NCBI GenBank assembly: GCA_003443635.1
Contig: CP031964.1
Location: forward strand, 2,388,321 to 2,452,320
Source: Flavobacteriaceae bacterium
GTDB taxonomy: Bacteria; Bacteroidota; Bacteroidia; Flavobacteriales; Flavobacteriaceae
DNA length: 64,000 nucleotides
Direction of reading: 5' to 3'
Positions 1 to 8,435 of the stretch are shown one piece after another (the stretch's first letter is position 1; each line of letters opens with the position of its first letter). Below the pieces are notes generated by a model. That model was not told the DNA's origin. It ran no database searches and worked only from the letters and a program-made list of their open reading frames with translations. The position numbers were made by a program, and so were the translations under genes.

Positions 1-215
1 ACTAGATAGGCATCATTAATATTCTCGAAAACACCTTGTAATTGTACTGTTTTTTCATCTAAAAGAAATTCTAATTTATGATTGGCTTCTTTTAATTCTT
101 GTGCTGTATTAAAAAGTGCTAATGATTTTTCTTCAAGAATTTTCTCTGCTTGTTTTCTAGCTAATTTTTCTCGATGTAAAGCTCGTTGTAGTATATCAAT
201 TTGGTCTTGGCTCAT
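1..215 (-). CDS. Histidine kinase, N-terminal part only (runs off window)
   Basis: The first 71 codons of a gene that leaves the window at its left edge. The start ATG shares its A with the TAA stop of the upstream H-NOX gene (TAATG), which fixes the start and implies coupled translation. The visible part is a charged helical segment (MSQDQIDILQRAL, then REKLARKQAEKILEEKS) that should form a coiled coil. It is followed by the start of what looks like a PAS domain (VFENINDAYLV). This N-terminus is typical of Bacteroidota cytoplasmic hybrid or PAS histidine kinases paired with H-NOX proteins. The kinase catalytic domains lie outside the window, so the kinase call rests on this N-terminus and on the neighbouring receiver and H-NOX genes. 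Confidence 0.7.
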   Translation of the reverse strand, partial: MSQDQIDILQRALHREKLARKQAEKILEEKSLALFNTAQELKEANHKLEFLLDEKTVQLQGVFENINDAYL

Positions 216-754
216 TAATTTTTATTAATAATGAATTTAACTTCTGTACCATCTTCTTTAATTTTTTCTAAAATAATAGTAGCAGTTGCATTAAAGTGTT
301 CAAAAGTTTTATTCATTAACCCTAATCCAAAATGATGCATCGCTCTGCTAGAACTATAGATCATTATTAATTTGTTCTTTGTCTTTTCTATAACATTAAA
401 AGTAGGTAATTCGGCATCAGGATAAATTTTCCTAACCTCAACATGTATGTGATTTTCTATTGAGGCTAGCATCTCAATAGGGTCGCTGTAAGTGTTTAAA
501 AGCCCTGGATAGCTAACCTCTAACACACTAAAAAAGTGTTCTGCATAAACTAACAGTAGATCATCGATACTAATATTAGTATTAGCGCTTAGATTTTGAA
601 GTAATTGCAACATCTCTGAAAACTTATAAGTTCCTATAGAAGTATATATACCTCCCGAATCTAATTCAGATTGTTCAATAATCTTATCAACCATGGGCAA
701 TCCAAATTTATGCTCGACTAAATCTAAAAACTCAGTAAAAACAATACCCTTCAT
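215..754 (-). CDS. H-NOX (heme NO-binding) sensor protein
   Basis: A 179-residue stand-alone H-NOX domain, the usual length for the family. The axial heme ligand is His104: it lies six residues before the IYP tripeptide, exactly as the proximal His lies in soluble guanylate cyclase. The heme-propionate motif YxSxR is present as Tyr133-Ser-Ser135-Ser-Arg137. In bacteria these proteins bind NO (sometimes O2) and control a partner kinase or cyclase. Here the partner is clear: the gene lies between a receiver protein and a kinase, with one-base TAATG overlaps on both sides. Its cytoplasmic location follows from the lack of any signal or membrane segment. Whether NO or O2 is the ligand cannot be read from the sequence. 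Confidence 0.92.
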   Translation of the reverse strand: MKGIVFTEFLDLVEHKFGLPMVDKIIEQSELDSGGIYTSIGTYKFSEMLQLLQNLSANTNISIDDLLLVYAEHFFSVLEVSYPGLLNTYSDPIEMLASIENHIHVEVRKIYPDAELPTFNVIEKTKNKLIMIYSSSRAMHHFGLGLMNKTFEHFNATATIILEKIKEDGTEVKFIINKN

Positions 755-1167
755 TAAAATTCTATTAATTCGTTAATACTCCAGTAAGATAACACTTTTT
801 CTATTTTAGATACATATTCTTCGTATTTTAATGGTTTTAAAATATATCCAGAAACACCTATTTTATAACACTCTAATAAATCTTTTTTATTGTTTGATGT
901 GGTTAGAATAATTGTTGGAACATGCTTTAATTTTTCATCATCCTTCAAAATAGATAAAAATTCAATACCACTAATTTTAGGCATATTTAAATCCAACAAA
1001 ATAATGTTAGGTAAACTGTCTTTTTGTTTTAAAATCTTAAGTGCGTCGTCTCCATTATTAGCTTCTATTAGTGTATGATCTAATTGTAATTTCGAAATTG
1101 TTCTTTTCAATTTCATAACTTCAATAGTATCATCTTCAATCAACAATACTTTTAAATTATTTTTCAT
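754..1167 (-). CDS. Single-domain response regulator (CheY-like)
   Basis: A 137-residue receiver domain with no output domain. The acidic pair is Asp12-Asp13, the phospho-acceptor Asp59 lies in LLDLNMP, the conserved Thr is Thr89 and the Lys is Lys111 in ILKP. It is the first gene of the RR/H-NOX/kinase operon and its stop overlaps the H-NOX start by one base. It probably accepts phosphate from the downstream kinase and passes it on by protein contact. A tandem operator-like repeat lies 74-107 bp upstream. Confidence 0.92.
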   Translation of the reverse strand: MKNNLKVLLIEDDTIEVMKLKRTISKLQLDHTLIEANNGDDALKILKQKDSLPNIILLDLNMPKISGIEFLSILKDDEKLKHVPTIILTTSNNKKDLLECYKIGVSGYILKPLKYEEYVSKIEKVLSYWSINELIEF

Positions 1168-1240
1168 TTTGAGGGTTTTATAATTTGAAAATATCGAGAT
1201 TTAGATAAAGTGAATATTTATATTCGTTTAATTAAAATTT

Positions 1241-1274
1241 AGTGTCGATGAATAACTTTTAAGTGTCGACGAAT
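1241..1274. promoter_or_regulatory. Tandem 13-bp direct repeat, candidate operator
   Basis: AGTGTCGAYGAAT occurs at 1241-1253 and again at 1262-1274 with one difference. The start-to-start distance is 21 bp, or two helical turns. It lies in the intergenic region between the H-NOX operon (minus) and the metallophosphoesterase (plus). This geometry suits a regulator that binds as a dimer on one face of the DNA. No regulator can be assigned. Confidence 0.45.
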
Positions 1275-1384
1275 GGTTTTTATGATTTACAGGTAAAAAT
1301 CTTGAGGAAAAATCATTTATATTTATAGTTACTGCATAATAATGTCTCTGTAGAAAGCTTATTCATATATTGTAGTTAATTAAA

Positions 1385-2227
1385 ATGAATAGAAGGAAAT
1401 TTATAAAACAAACTTTTTGGGGAACTATAGGCGCTGGGTTTTGCACAGGACTTTATGCCTGGCAAATTGAGCCTTTCTGGTTAGAATTTGTTAAGAAAAA
1501 AATGCCTATTTCTAATTTACCTAAAAGCCTTGTTGGTAAAACACTAATGCAAATAAGCGATATTCATGTTGGCAATCGTTTTGATTATAACTACATTATT
1601 GATTCATTCAAAAAAGCTCAGGAATTTAAACCAGATTTCGTTGCTTATACTGGAGATTATGTGAGTTACGAAAACGAAGAGCAATTTAAACAACTAGGTG
1701 AAGTTTTAAAATATATAGTTAAAGGAAAGATAGCAACAGTAGGAATACTTGGAAATCATGATTATGGCAAGAATTGGTCGGAACAAAAAGTAGCAAATCA
1801 AATTTCATCTCAATTAACAAATTCCGGTATCACCTTATTAAAAAATTCACAAACTGACTTTGAAGGATTAAATATTATTGGCTTTGATGATTATTGGGGC
1901 TTAAATTTTGCTCCAGAAAAAATAATGAGTAACTACGATAAAACAAAAGCAAATTTGCTTTTATGCCATAACCCTGATGTTTGTGATTTAGATGTTTGGA
2001 ATGGTTATCAAGGTTGGATTCTTTCTGGGCATACTCATGGTGGGCAATGCAAGCCTCCATTTTTAAAAGCACCAATGTTACCAGTAAAGAATAAAAGGTA
2101 TTCGCAAGGAGAAATAGACTTAGGGGATGGTAGAAACCTCTATATTAATAGAGCCATTGGACATTTATGGCAGGTAAGATTTAATGTAAGGCCCGAAATC
2201 ACAATATTTGAACTCGAAGAGGTATAA
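1385..2227 (+). CDS. Exported metallophosphoesterase (YkuE/YaeI-like)
   Basis: A calcineurin-like phosphoesterase of 280 residues. Metal-binding motifs appear in order: SDIH (Asp59, His61), GDY (Asp91), GNHD (Asn124, His125) and GHTHGGQ near the C-terminus. The N-terminus begins NRRKFIKQTFWG followed by a hydrophobic stretch, which resembles a twin-arginine signal or a membrane anchor, so the catalytic domain probably faces the periplasm. YkuE/YaeI relatives act on phosphodiester bonds, some on lipid head groups. The substrate here is unknown. The next gene starts 17 bp downstream, so the two are likely co-transcribed. Confidence 0.85.
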   Translation: MNRRKFIKQTFWGTIGAGFCTGLYAWQIEPFWLEFVKKKMPISNLPKSLVGKTLMQISDIHVGNRFDYNYIIDSFKKAQEFKPDFVAYTGDYVSYENEEQFKQLGEVLKYIVKGKIATVGILGNHDYGKNWSEQKVANQISSQLTNSGITLLKNSQTDFEGLNIIGFDDYWGLNFAPEKIMSNYDKTKANLLLCHNPDVCDLDVWNGYQGWILSGHTHGGQCKPPFLKAPMLPVKNKRYSQGEIDLGDGRNLYINRAIGHLWQVRFNVRPEITIFELEEV

Positions 2228-2244
2228 TTAAAAAAATATTCATT

Positions 2245-2694
2245 ATGAATAGGGAAATCTCTAAAAAAATTAAAATCAGACAAACTCCTAAAAAAATTTA
2301 TCGTAGTCTGATAACACCATCTTCAATTACTCATTGGTGGGAAGCAAAATCAGCAATAGTCATTGAAGAAATTGGAGGGATATATGTAATATCTTGGGGT
2401 AATAATATAGATGATCCAGATTTCACAACAGTTTCAAAAATAGCAGAATTGACACCAAACAAACAAATTTCTTTAGAGTATTTATCGTATAAGGCAAAAC
2501 TAGGTAAATTACCATTTACTTCTAAAATGAATGTTCAATTTACAATCAATAAAATAGATTCAACAGTTTCAGAACTTACCGTCAAGCAATCAGGAATTCC
2601 TACTGAAAAGATTGCAGATGATTATTATAATGGATGTATATCTGGTTGGGAAAGTGTTTTGATGAATATTAAAAGATTTTGCGAATCTTTATGA
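2245..2694 (+). CDS. SRPBCC / AHSA1-like protein
   Basis: A 149-residue START-like fold protein. The ITHWW segment near residue 30 and the C-terminal pattern GWESVLMNIKRF are typical of Bacteroidota AHSA1-type SRPBCC proteins, which form a hydrophobic cavity for an unknown ligand. No signal peptide is seen. It lies 17 bp behind the metallophosphoesterase. It is one of two such proteins in the window (the other is at 23000), but the two are not close copies. Confidence 0.75.
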   Translation: MNREISKKIKIRQTPKKIYRSLITPSSITHWWEAKSAIVIEEIGGIYVISWGNNIDDPDFTTVSKIAELTPNKQISLEYLSYKAKLGKLPFTSKMNVQFTINKIDSTVSELTVKQSGIPTEKIADDYYNGCISGWESVLMNIKRFCESL

Positions 2695-2941
2695 AACAAA
2701 ATTGGATTATATTATACGATTGAGAATGACTTAATAAGTTAAAAATCTACTATAATACCTAATCAATAAGCAATTTTAAACATTATACACATGTCATAAT
2801 TCGTTGTTTATTACTTAATAATTTTTTGAGGGTTTTTAATCGATTTTTATACTTTACTTCTTTTTTGTTAACTTAGTTTGTTCACAATCATAACGAAGTC
2901 GCATTTAAACATATGATGATAATTTTCATCTCTCGTCATAA

Positions 2942-3604
2942 ATGGAGAAAATAGTACAAATAATTGGAGAATATGCTTTCTTTTTTGATCACTATGGTAA
3001 TTATGTTTTAATTCCTTTATTTATAGTTATTCTCATAACAGATTGGAAAGTTTCGAAATTAAATTTTTCTAATCTAAAAAAGAAGATATTACGAACCTCT
3101 TTAAGTATCTCAGCAATTATTTTGGGAGCTTTGATTTATATGACAAATTTCTCTCTCAAACCAATGATAAGTTCGTTGGCAAAAGTTGATAATGCTATCG
3201 GAACAGAAATGGTCCATTTCGAGTATTTAAATGTTGCTAATAACGAAATTGAAACGCTAGAAGATCATAATGGAAAAATTGTACTTTTAAATTTTTGGGG
3301 TACTTTTTGCCCTCCATGTATTAAGGAATTCCCGGATTTGAAAAAATTAGAAACCCAATTCTCTGAAGATTTAGTTGTCATAGCTATAAGTGATGAAAAT
3401 TCAGAAAAAATTAAACAGTTCATTTTAAAAATAGAAAGCCCTTCTATTATTGGGATGCAAAAAAACTACCAATGGATTAATCCTGAAAAATTTCTACCTC
3501 TTTCTGTTATTATTGATAGAGGGAAAATAAAAGAGCGTTTTTTTGGTAGGAAGACATATAAAAATTTGGTTGAAATTATAGAACAAGTTAAAAAAGAACA
3601 TTAA
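2942..3604 (+). CDS. Membrane-anchored TlpA-like thioredoxin
   Basis: 220 residues. Two hydrophobic segments (about 20-35 and 52-68) are followed by a thioredoxin-fold domain with the redox motif FCPPC (Cys123, Cys126) in the context NFWGTFCPPCIKEF. This is the TlpA/ResA type, which reduces or exchanges disulfides outside the cytoplasmic membrane, often for cytochrome c maturation. The cis-Pro loop is probably in FLPLSVII. It stands alone, with about 250 bp of AT-rich sequence upstream and no neighbour that reveals the substrate. Confidence 0.82.
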   Translation: MEKIVQIIGEYAFFFDHYGNYVLIPLFIVILITDWKVSKLNFSNLKKKILRTSLSISAIILGALIYMTNFSLKPMISSLAKVDNAIGTEMVHFEYLNVANNEIETLEDHNGKIVLLNFWGTFCPPCIKEFPDLKKLETQFSEDLVVIAISDENSEKIKQFILKIESPSIIGMQKNYQWINPEKFLPLSVIIDRGKIKERFFGRKTYKNLVEIIEQVKKEH

Positions 3605-3755
3605 ATTAATTAATGATAAAATTCTTTAGAAAATCAGACAATAAATGCTTTATGAAAATGAGTTCAGTTAATATTTTTATAAGCTGTTGGAGAAATTATA
3701 CTTCTAATTTAATATATAAATTTATTAAATATTACACCATTTATAACTGATATTC

Positions 3756-4547
3756 ATGATGCTTTTTAGAGAAAACAAACAGTTAACTGCATTTATTTTT
3801 TTATTTCTTGCAGGTCTTATAATAGCTTCTGCTATATTATTTCAAACTTATACTATTAATTCTAGTTATGAAAAACCATCTCCTTTAATGGTCTTTCCTA
3901 CTCTATTTTTTTATTTGAGTTTTTCTATTATCGCATTTATATTTCCTTGGAGTTGGAAAAAAGCAAAAGAGACAGTCTATTTAAAAATAATATTTATCAT
4001 TCTCACATGTTTAGTATTTATTATAGGATTTATATTAATCTCATCTGTATTAGAATGGGCTACCAGTAAGAGAGAATACTCTCTTTGGAAAGGTTTTATG
4101 TTTACTTTATATCATTCTAGTATTTTAATATTTTTTATTTACGCTCTCATTTCGTGTCTACTCTACTTTATAGGAGTGACTAAAGAAAAGCCTATTTTAA
4201 AAGAATATTTAACAACTATTCCTATTAAAAAAAGAGGAGAAACTTTTTTTATAAATATTAGTGAGATTCAGTTATTTGAAGCAAACGACAATTATATTTC
4301 TATCTATACAATTGGTAATAATCAATATCTTATTAGGAAAACCCTAAGTAAACTTGAAGAACAATTAGATCCGTTAGTTTTTCAACGTATCCACAGAAAG
4401 TATTTAGTTAATCTTAATTATGTTAAGTCCACCAAAGTTGATCCAAATGGTGGTTATTTTATTTACTTGCAATTTGAAAGAACTGTAAAAATGAGTAAAA
4501 GTTATAAGGAAAAACTCAAGTTGTTGTTTCCAAAAAATAATTCATAA
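3756..4547 (+). CDS. Membrane-bound LytTR-domain transcription regulator
   Basis: 263 residues with about four N-terminal transmembrane helices (roughly 10-32, 44-65, 78-102, 116-140) and a C-terminal LytTR DNA-binding domain (about 165-260). Recognisable LytTR elements are FEANDNYISIY, QRIHRKYLVNL and the KMSKSYKEKL end. There is no receiver domain, so activity must be set through the membrane part rather than by phosphorylation. The likely target is its own neighbourhood: the DoxX gene starts 91 bp downstream. Confidence 0.85.
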   Translation: MMLFRENKQLTAFIFLFLAGLIIASAILFQTYTINSSYEKPSPLMVFPTLFFYLSFSIIAFIFPWSWKKAKETVYLKIIFIILTCLVFIIGFILISSVLEWATSKREYSLWKGFMFTLYHSSILIFFIYALISCLLYFIGVTKEKPILKEYLTTIPIKKRGETFFINISEIQLFEANDNYISIYTIGNNQYLIRKTLSKLEEQLDPLVFQRIHRKYLVNLNYVKSTKVDPNGGYFIYLQFERTVKMSKSYKEKLKLLFPKNNS

Positions 4548-4638
4548 GTTTTCACCACAATTATCTTATAATACACCACATTATTGCATTTTAAATTCAC
4601 CTATATTCTACATTTGAAGCAAACAAAACAACTCAACT

Positions 4639-5049
4639 ATGGTTATAAAAACTATTGACTCAATCAGAACTAGCTTAACTAGAATACAGTCAATCCTTTT
4701 ATGGTTAATTGCTCTTTGGTTTGCATATAGTCTTGGAATCAATGGAGTTCGAAAATTGGACCCTGATGGCTTCTGGACAAATGCATTTCAAAGATGGGGT
4801 TACCCAAATTGGTTTAGAACACTTATTGGAGTTTTAGAATTGTTTGGAGCTTTACTTTTATTAATTCCTAAAATTCGATATATAGGAGCTTTTATTCTTT
4901 TCTTTGTTATGATAGGAGCACTAATTACAAGAATAATTCATGGAACAAGTTTGGGTGATGCTCTATCAATTGCTTCTAACGCAATTGTTTTCTTATATCT
5001 TATTACATATCACTCAAAGAATGATACTCCTTCGATTACAAAAAGTTAA
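4639..5049 (+). CDS. DoxX-like membrane protein
   Basis: 136 residues with four predicted transmembrane helices (about 17-36, 60-78, 80-98, 105-125) and the family-like segments GVRKLDPDGFW and GVLELFGALLLL. DoxX/SURF4-type proteins are small inner-membrane proteins of unclear biochemistry, linked in some bacteria to thiol or oxidative stress. It follows the membrane LytTR regulator. Confidence 0.75.
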   Translation: MVIKTIDSIRTSLTRIQSILLWLIALWFAYSLGINGVRKLDPDGFWTNAFQRWGYPNWFRTLIGVLELFGALLLLIPKIRYIGAFILFFVMIGALITRIIHGTSLGDALSIASNAIVFLYLITYHSKNDTPSITKS

Positions 5050-5147
5050 TTATTTGTTTTAGAGATTTCTTGTTACCGAATGACACTTAATCCATTTTCA
5101 TTAACTTAGTCAGTATCAAAAGAAGAATAGTTAAAACTCAATTATTT

Positions 5148-5528
5148 ATGTTATCTAAAAAAGAAATAGCAATTAATTATATAAATTTTCTTGAAAAAGG
5201 GAATATAACAGATGTGTTGAGTTTATTTACTAAAAACGGTATTGTAGATTCTCCTGTATATGGAGTAATGAATGCGCATCAATTTTATAACAAGTTAAAT
5301 AACGATACAACAAATTCAGAACTAGATTTAAAAGGAATTTTCGAAGAGAAAGATTCAAATAGTTTAGCACTTTATTTTAAATATAAATGGACCTTAAAAA
5401 ACAATCAAAAAGTAGAGTTTGATGTTGTAGATATTATAGAATTTGATACTTCAAATAAAATTACTAAGCTTAAAATTATATATGATACAGTAATTTCCAG
5501 AGAATTGGTAAAACAATTAGAAAGTTAA
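5148..5528 (+). CDS. NTF2-like (SnoaL-type) cytoplasmic protein
   Basis: 126 residues with no signal peptide. It has the NTF2/SnoaL pattern: an N-terminal helix ending LSLFTKNGIVDSP, then a four-strand curved sheet (KYKWTLKNNQKVEFDVVDIIEF). Proteins of this fold are small-molecule enzymes or binders, and the sequence gives no substrate. It is one of six NTF2-fold genes in the window. Confidence 0.7.
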   Translation: MLSKKEIAINYINFLEKGNITDVLSLFTKNGIVDSPVYGVMNAHQFYNKLNNDTTNSELDLKGIFEEKDSNSLALYFKYKWTLKNNQKVEFDVVDIIEFDTSNKITKLKIIYDTVISRELVKQLES

Positions 5529-5614
5529 AGCTGACTCCTATTTTGATAATATTTACAGGAAATAATTTTAATTTAAAGATCATAAATAACCTGCAAGTAT
5601 AAATTATGGTTGTC

Positions 5615-5660
5615 ATATGATAATTATCATATTTTAACCCTGTTTTGATACCTAATTTTG
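5615..5660 (+). promoter_or_regulatory. Fnr-type operator and -7 promoter element of hemN
   Basis: A perfect 18-bp palindrome, ATATGATAATTATCATAT (5615-5632), contains the Crp/Fnr-type arrangement TGA-N6-TCA. A Bacteroidota -7 element TAATTTTG (TAnnTTTG) follows at 5653-5660. The palindrome centre (5623.5) is 29.5 bp before the first base of the -7 element, which puts it near -41.5 of the expected start site. That is the classical class II activator position. Confidence 0.8.
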
Positions 5661-5679
5661 AAACATTAAAATTTTAGGT

Positions 5680-7041
5680 ATGTGCAATTTGACAAATAAA
5701 TATAATATTGCTGGTCCTAGGTATACCAGTTATCCAACAGTTCCATATTGGGATATGGACAGTTTTTCTTTAAAACAATGGAAATCTACTTTACAACAAT
5801 CTTTTAATGAGAGTAATACTTCTGAAAGTATTAGCATCTATATACATTTACCCTTTTGTGAAAGCTTGTGTACCTTTTGCGGTTGTAATAAGCGTATTAC
5901 AAAACAACATAATATAGAGCGGCCATACATTAACGCGCTTTTAAAAGAATGGAATTTATATCTCGATATTCTTCCTGTAAAACCAAAAATTAAAGAGTTG
6001 CATATAGGTGGTGGAACACCTACTTTTTTCTCTCCTAAAAATTTAGAACTTTTAATTAAGAGTTTATTAAATAAAGTATCACTAGCTAATGACTATGAAT
6101 TTAGTTTTGAGGGGCATCCTAACAATACAACAGAAGAACATCTTCAAACACTTTATAATTTAGGGTTTAGGCGTGTTAGCTTTGGTGTACAAGACTATAA
6201 TCAAACAGTACAAAAAGCAATCAACCGGATACAGTCTTTTGAAAATGTGAAAAGCGTTACTGAAACTGCTAGAAAAATTGGATATACTTCAATTGGTCAC
6301 GATATTATTTTCGGTTTACCACTTCAAACAGAAGCGCATCTTATTAAGACTATTCAAAAAACTAAAACTTTAATGCCAGATCGTATTGCATTTTATAGCT
6401 ATGCACATGTGCCATGGTTAAAAGGAAATGGGCAACGTGGATTTAAAGACAGTGATTTACCTTCAGCAGAATTAAAAAGAAAGCAATATGAGATTGGAAA
6501 AGCATTATTAGATGAAGCTGATTATATTGAAATAGGAATGGATCATTTTACTTTAAAAACTGATGCCTTATATAGATCTTTAACAAATAATGAAATTCAT
6601 AGAAATTTTATGGGGTACACGGCTTCAAAAACACAGGTCATGATAGGTTTAGGAGTTTCTGCAATTAGTGATAGTTGGTATAGTTTTGCACAAAACGTAA
6701 AAAGCTTAGAAGCATATCTTCATTTATTAGATAATAATATCTTACCTGTAACAAAAGGGCATATTTTAAACAGTGAAGATTTAATCATCCGACAGCACAT
6801 TCTCAATTTAATGTGTCAGTTTACAACTTCCTGGGATTCAGAAAAAAACTATTTTAAAGAACTGCCAGATGTCTTAATAAAATTGAAAGAAATGGAAAAT
6901 GATGGATTGGTAAAAATATCTTCAAAATCGATTACAGTAACTCAAGAAGGTAAAGCTTTTATCAGAAACATCTGTATGGCATTCGATCTATTATTAAAAC
7001 GAAAACAACCCGATGTAAAATTATTCTCGATGACTATTTAA
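5680..7041 (+). CDS. hemN: Oxygen-independent coproporphyrinogen III oxidase
   Basis: A radical SAM enzyme of 453 residues, full length for HemN. The cluster motif CX3CX2CXC is Cys60, Cys64, Cys67, Cys69 in FCESLCTFCGC. The SAM-binding GGGTP follows near residue 110. It oxidatively decarboxylates coproporphyrinogen III to protoporphyrinogen IX without O2, so it supplies heme when oxygen is scarce. That fits the Fnr-type palindrome upstream and the nearby cbb3 oxidase genes. The universal stress gene starts 10 bp downstream and should be co-transcribed. Confidence 0.96.
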   Translation: MCNLTNKYNIAGPRYTSYPTVPYWDMDSFSLKQWKSTLQQSFNESNTSESISIYIHLPFCESLCTFCGCNKRITKQHNIERPYINALLKEWNLYLDILPVKPKIKELHIGGGTPTFFSPKNLELLIKSLLNKVSLANDYEFSFEGHPNNTTEEHLQTLYNLGFRRVSFGVQDYNQTVQKAINRIQSFENVKSVTETARKIGYTSIGHDIIFGLPLQTEAHLIKTIQKTKTLMPDRIAFYSYAHVPWLKGNGQRGFKDSDLPSAELKRKQYEIGKALLDEADYIEIGMDHFTLKTDALYRSLTNNEIHRNFMGYTASKTQVMIGLGVSAISDSWYSFAQNVKSLEAYLHLLDNNILPVTKGHILNSEDLIIRQHILNLMCQFTTSWDSEKNYFKELPDVLIKLKEMENDGLVKISSKSITVTQEGKAFIRNICMAFDLLLKRKQPDVKLFSMTI

Positions 7042-7051
7042 AATCAAAGCG

Positions 7052-7885
7052 ATGAAAAAAATTATTGTTCCTGTAGATTTCTCATTACACTCAGAATACG
7101 CATTAGAGACTGCTGCTATTTTAGCTAAAAAGCATAATGCAGAAATTTTTGCTCTTCATATGTTAGAAATATCTGAAGCTATACTTACTTCGATAGATAG
7201 TGAACAACAAATGAAGACCGCATTTCTTATAAAATATGCAAGAGAACGATTTAATAATTTTTTAGATAAAGATTACTTAAAAGGGATAACAATTACGCCC
7301 ATAGTAAAGCACTTTAAAGTATTTAGTGAAGTTAATGAAGTAGTAGACGAAAATGATGTTGATTTAATTATAATGGGCTCTAAGGGCAATAGTGGACTCA
7401 AAGAAGTATTTGTAGGCTCTAATACTCAAAAGGTTATTAGGCATTCAAATATTCCTGTTTTGGTTTTAAAAGATAAGCCAAACTTAAAAAGTTTTAAAAA
7501 TGTAGTATTTGCTTGTGACTTTTCAGAAGAATCTATTAAAGCTTATATTAATATTACTAGAATGGTGAAAATTTTAGGAGCACAATTAAACTTACTCTAC
7601 GTTAATCTTCCGTACAACAGTTTTAAAAGCAATACAGAAATGGAAAAGCAAGTGCTTCAATTTTTAAAACGAGTAGATGGAAACGAAAGGCATATTAACG
7701 ATGTTCATTTTATTTGTGATTACTCTATTGAAAAAGGAGTTTCAAACTTCTGTAATAAAACAGATATCGATTTAATTACAATTGCAACTCATGGCAGAAA
7801 AGGTTTGGCTCATTTTATTGATGGAAGTATTTCAGAAGATTTAGCCAATCACTCCACTCTACCAGTAATGACGTTTAAAATATAA
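7052..7885 (+). CDS. Tandem-domain universal stress protein
   Basis: 277 residues made of two UspA domains (about 1-143 and 148-277). Each ends in an ATP-loop-like motif: MGSKGNSG with VGSNTQKV in the first, THGRKG with DGSISED in the second. Both fit the G-2x-G-9x-G(S/T) nucleotide-binding pattern. It is the second gene of the hemN unit, so it is expected to rise under low oxygen. A second two-domain relative lies at 9367-10194. Confidence 0.9.
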   Translation: MKKIIVPVDFSLHSEYALETAAILAKKHNAEIFALHMLEISEAILTSIDSEQQMKTAFLIKYARERFNNFLDKDYLKGITITPIVKHFKVFSEVNEVVDENDVDLIIMGSKGNSGLKEVFVGSNTQKVIRHSNIPVLVLKDKPNLKSFKNVVFACDFSEESIKAYINITRMVKILGAQLNLLYVNLPYNSFKSNTEMEKQVLQFLKRVDGNERHINDVHFICDYSIEKGVSNFCNKTDIDLITIATHGRKGLAHFIDGSISEDLANHSTLPVMTFKI

Positions 7886-7945
7886 TAGTAATTAGATACA
7901 AGAAAAAATTAACAATTATAATATTTCATTGTTATAACAATACTT

Positions 7946-8330
7946 TTATTTTTTAAATTCTAAAGACAACTTAGCTAATATAATTAGTTCAGATTTATTT
8001 TTGTTAGCAAAACTAGATGCAATAGCATTAGCTGTTTTTAGTATTAAGGTTTTGATTTCTTTAGAAAATAAATCTTCATTATCCCTTTTAAATTTTAAAA
8101 AATTGTCTAGATATTTATTTGTACTCTTTTTTTTTAAGTTCCACTTCTTCAAATGTCTTATATACTACTTTTCTATACATTTTATCCACATGTTTCCAGT
8201 CGTTTGTAAGTATGTGATTTAAAGTTAACTTTTCTATTTTATTAATGGTATGGTCACAAGCTGCTATAGCATAAAATAGCTTTCCAATACTTTCATACAA
8301 ATACAATATATGTTTCTCTTTAGTTATCAT
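7946..8330 (-). pseudogene. Split gene, TerB-like helical protein (frameshift at A9 run)
   Basis: Two overlapping minus-strand frames look like one gene of about 127 codons. The first runs from 8330 (MITKEKHILYLYESIGKLF) and stops at 8115. The second continues the protein to 7946 (STNKYLDNFLKFKRDN onward). The switch lies in a nine-base A run (T9 at 8127-8135 on the plus strand), and removal of one A joins the frames. The N-terminal part (LFYAIAACDHTINKIEKLTL) resembles the helical TerB-like fold, an uncertain match. It may be a real frameshift, slippage that still makes product, or a sequencing error. It is transcribed away from the Fnr-type site at 8372-8385. Confidence 0.6.
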
Positions 8331-8371
8331 TTCAAAAAACTTAAAAATAAAACTTATTTAACTGTATTACA

Positions 8372-8385
8372 ATGACATATGTCAT
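8372..8385 (+). promoter_or_regulatory. Fnr-type operator upstream of the 8436 gene and hsp20
   Basis: A perfect 14-bp palindrome ATGACATATGTCAT with centre 8378.5. At the same +29.5-bp offset seen at hemN lies TAACTTAA (8408-8415), a weaker match to TAnnTTTG. The distance from centre to start codon (57.5 bp) matches hemN (56.5) and ccoS (57.5). It may also serve the divergent frameshifted gene at 8330. Confidence 0.72.
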
Positions 8386-8435
8386 ATTTATTTATGTTTT
8401 TTATATATAACTTAATATTCTAAAATTTAGAAATC

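Noticed and set aside
2916..2929. Possible sixth Fnr-type site (ATGATAATTTTCAT) before the TlpA-like gene
   Set aside because: One inner mismatch, and its centre is only 19.5 bp from the start codon, so the class II geometry seen at the other sites is impossible.
7929..7942. Perfect 14-bp palindrome ATTGTTATAACAAT
   Set aside because: No TGA-N6-TCA arrangement and no promoter element; it lies between two convergent genes and the hairpin is too weak to call a terminator.
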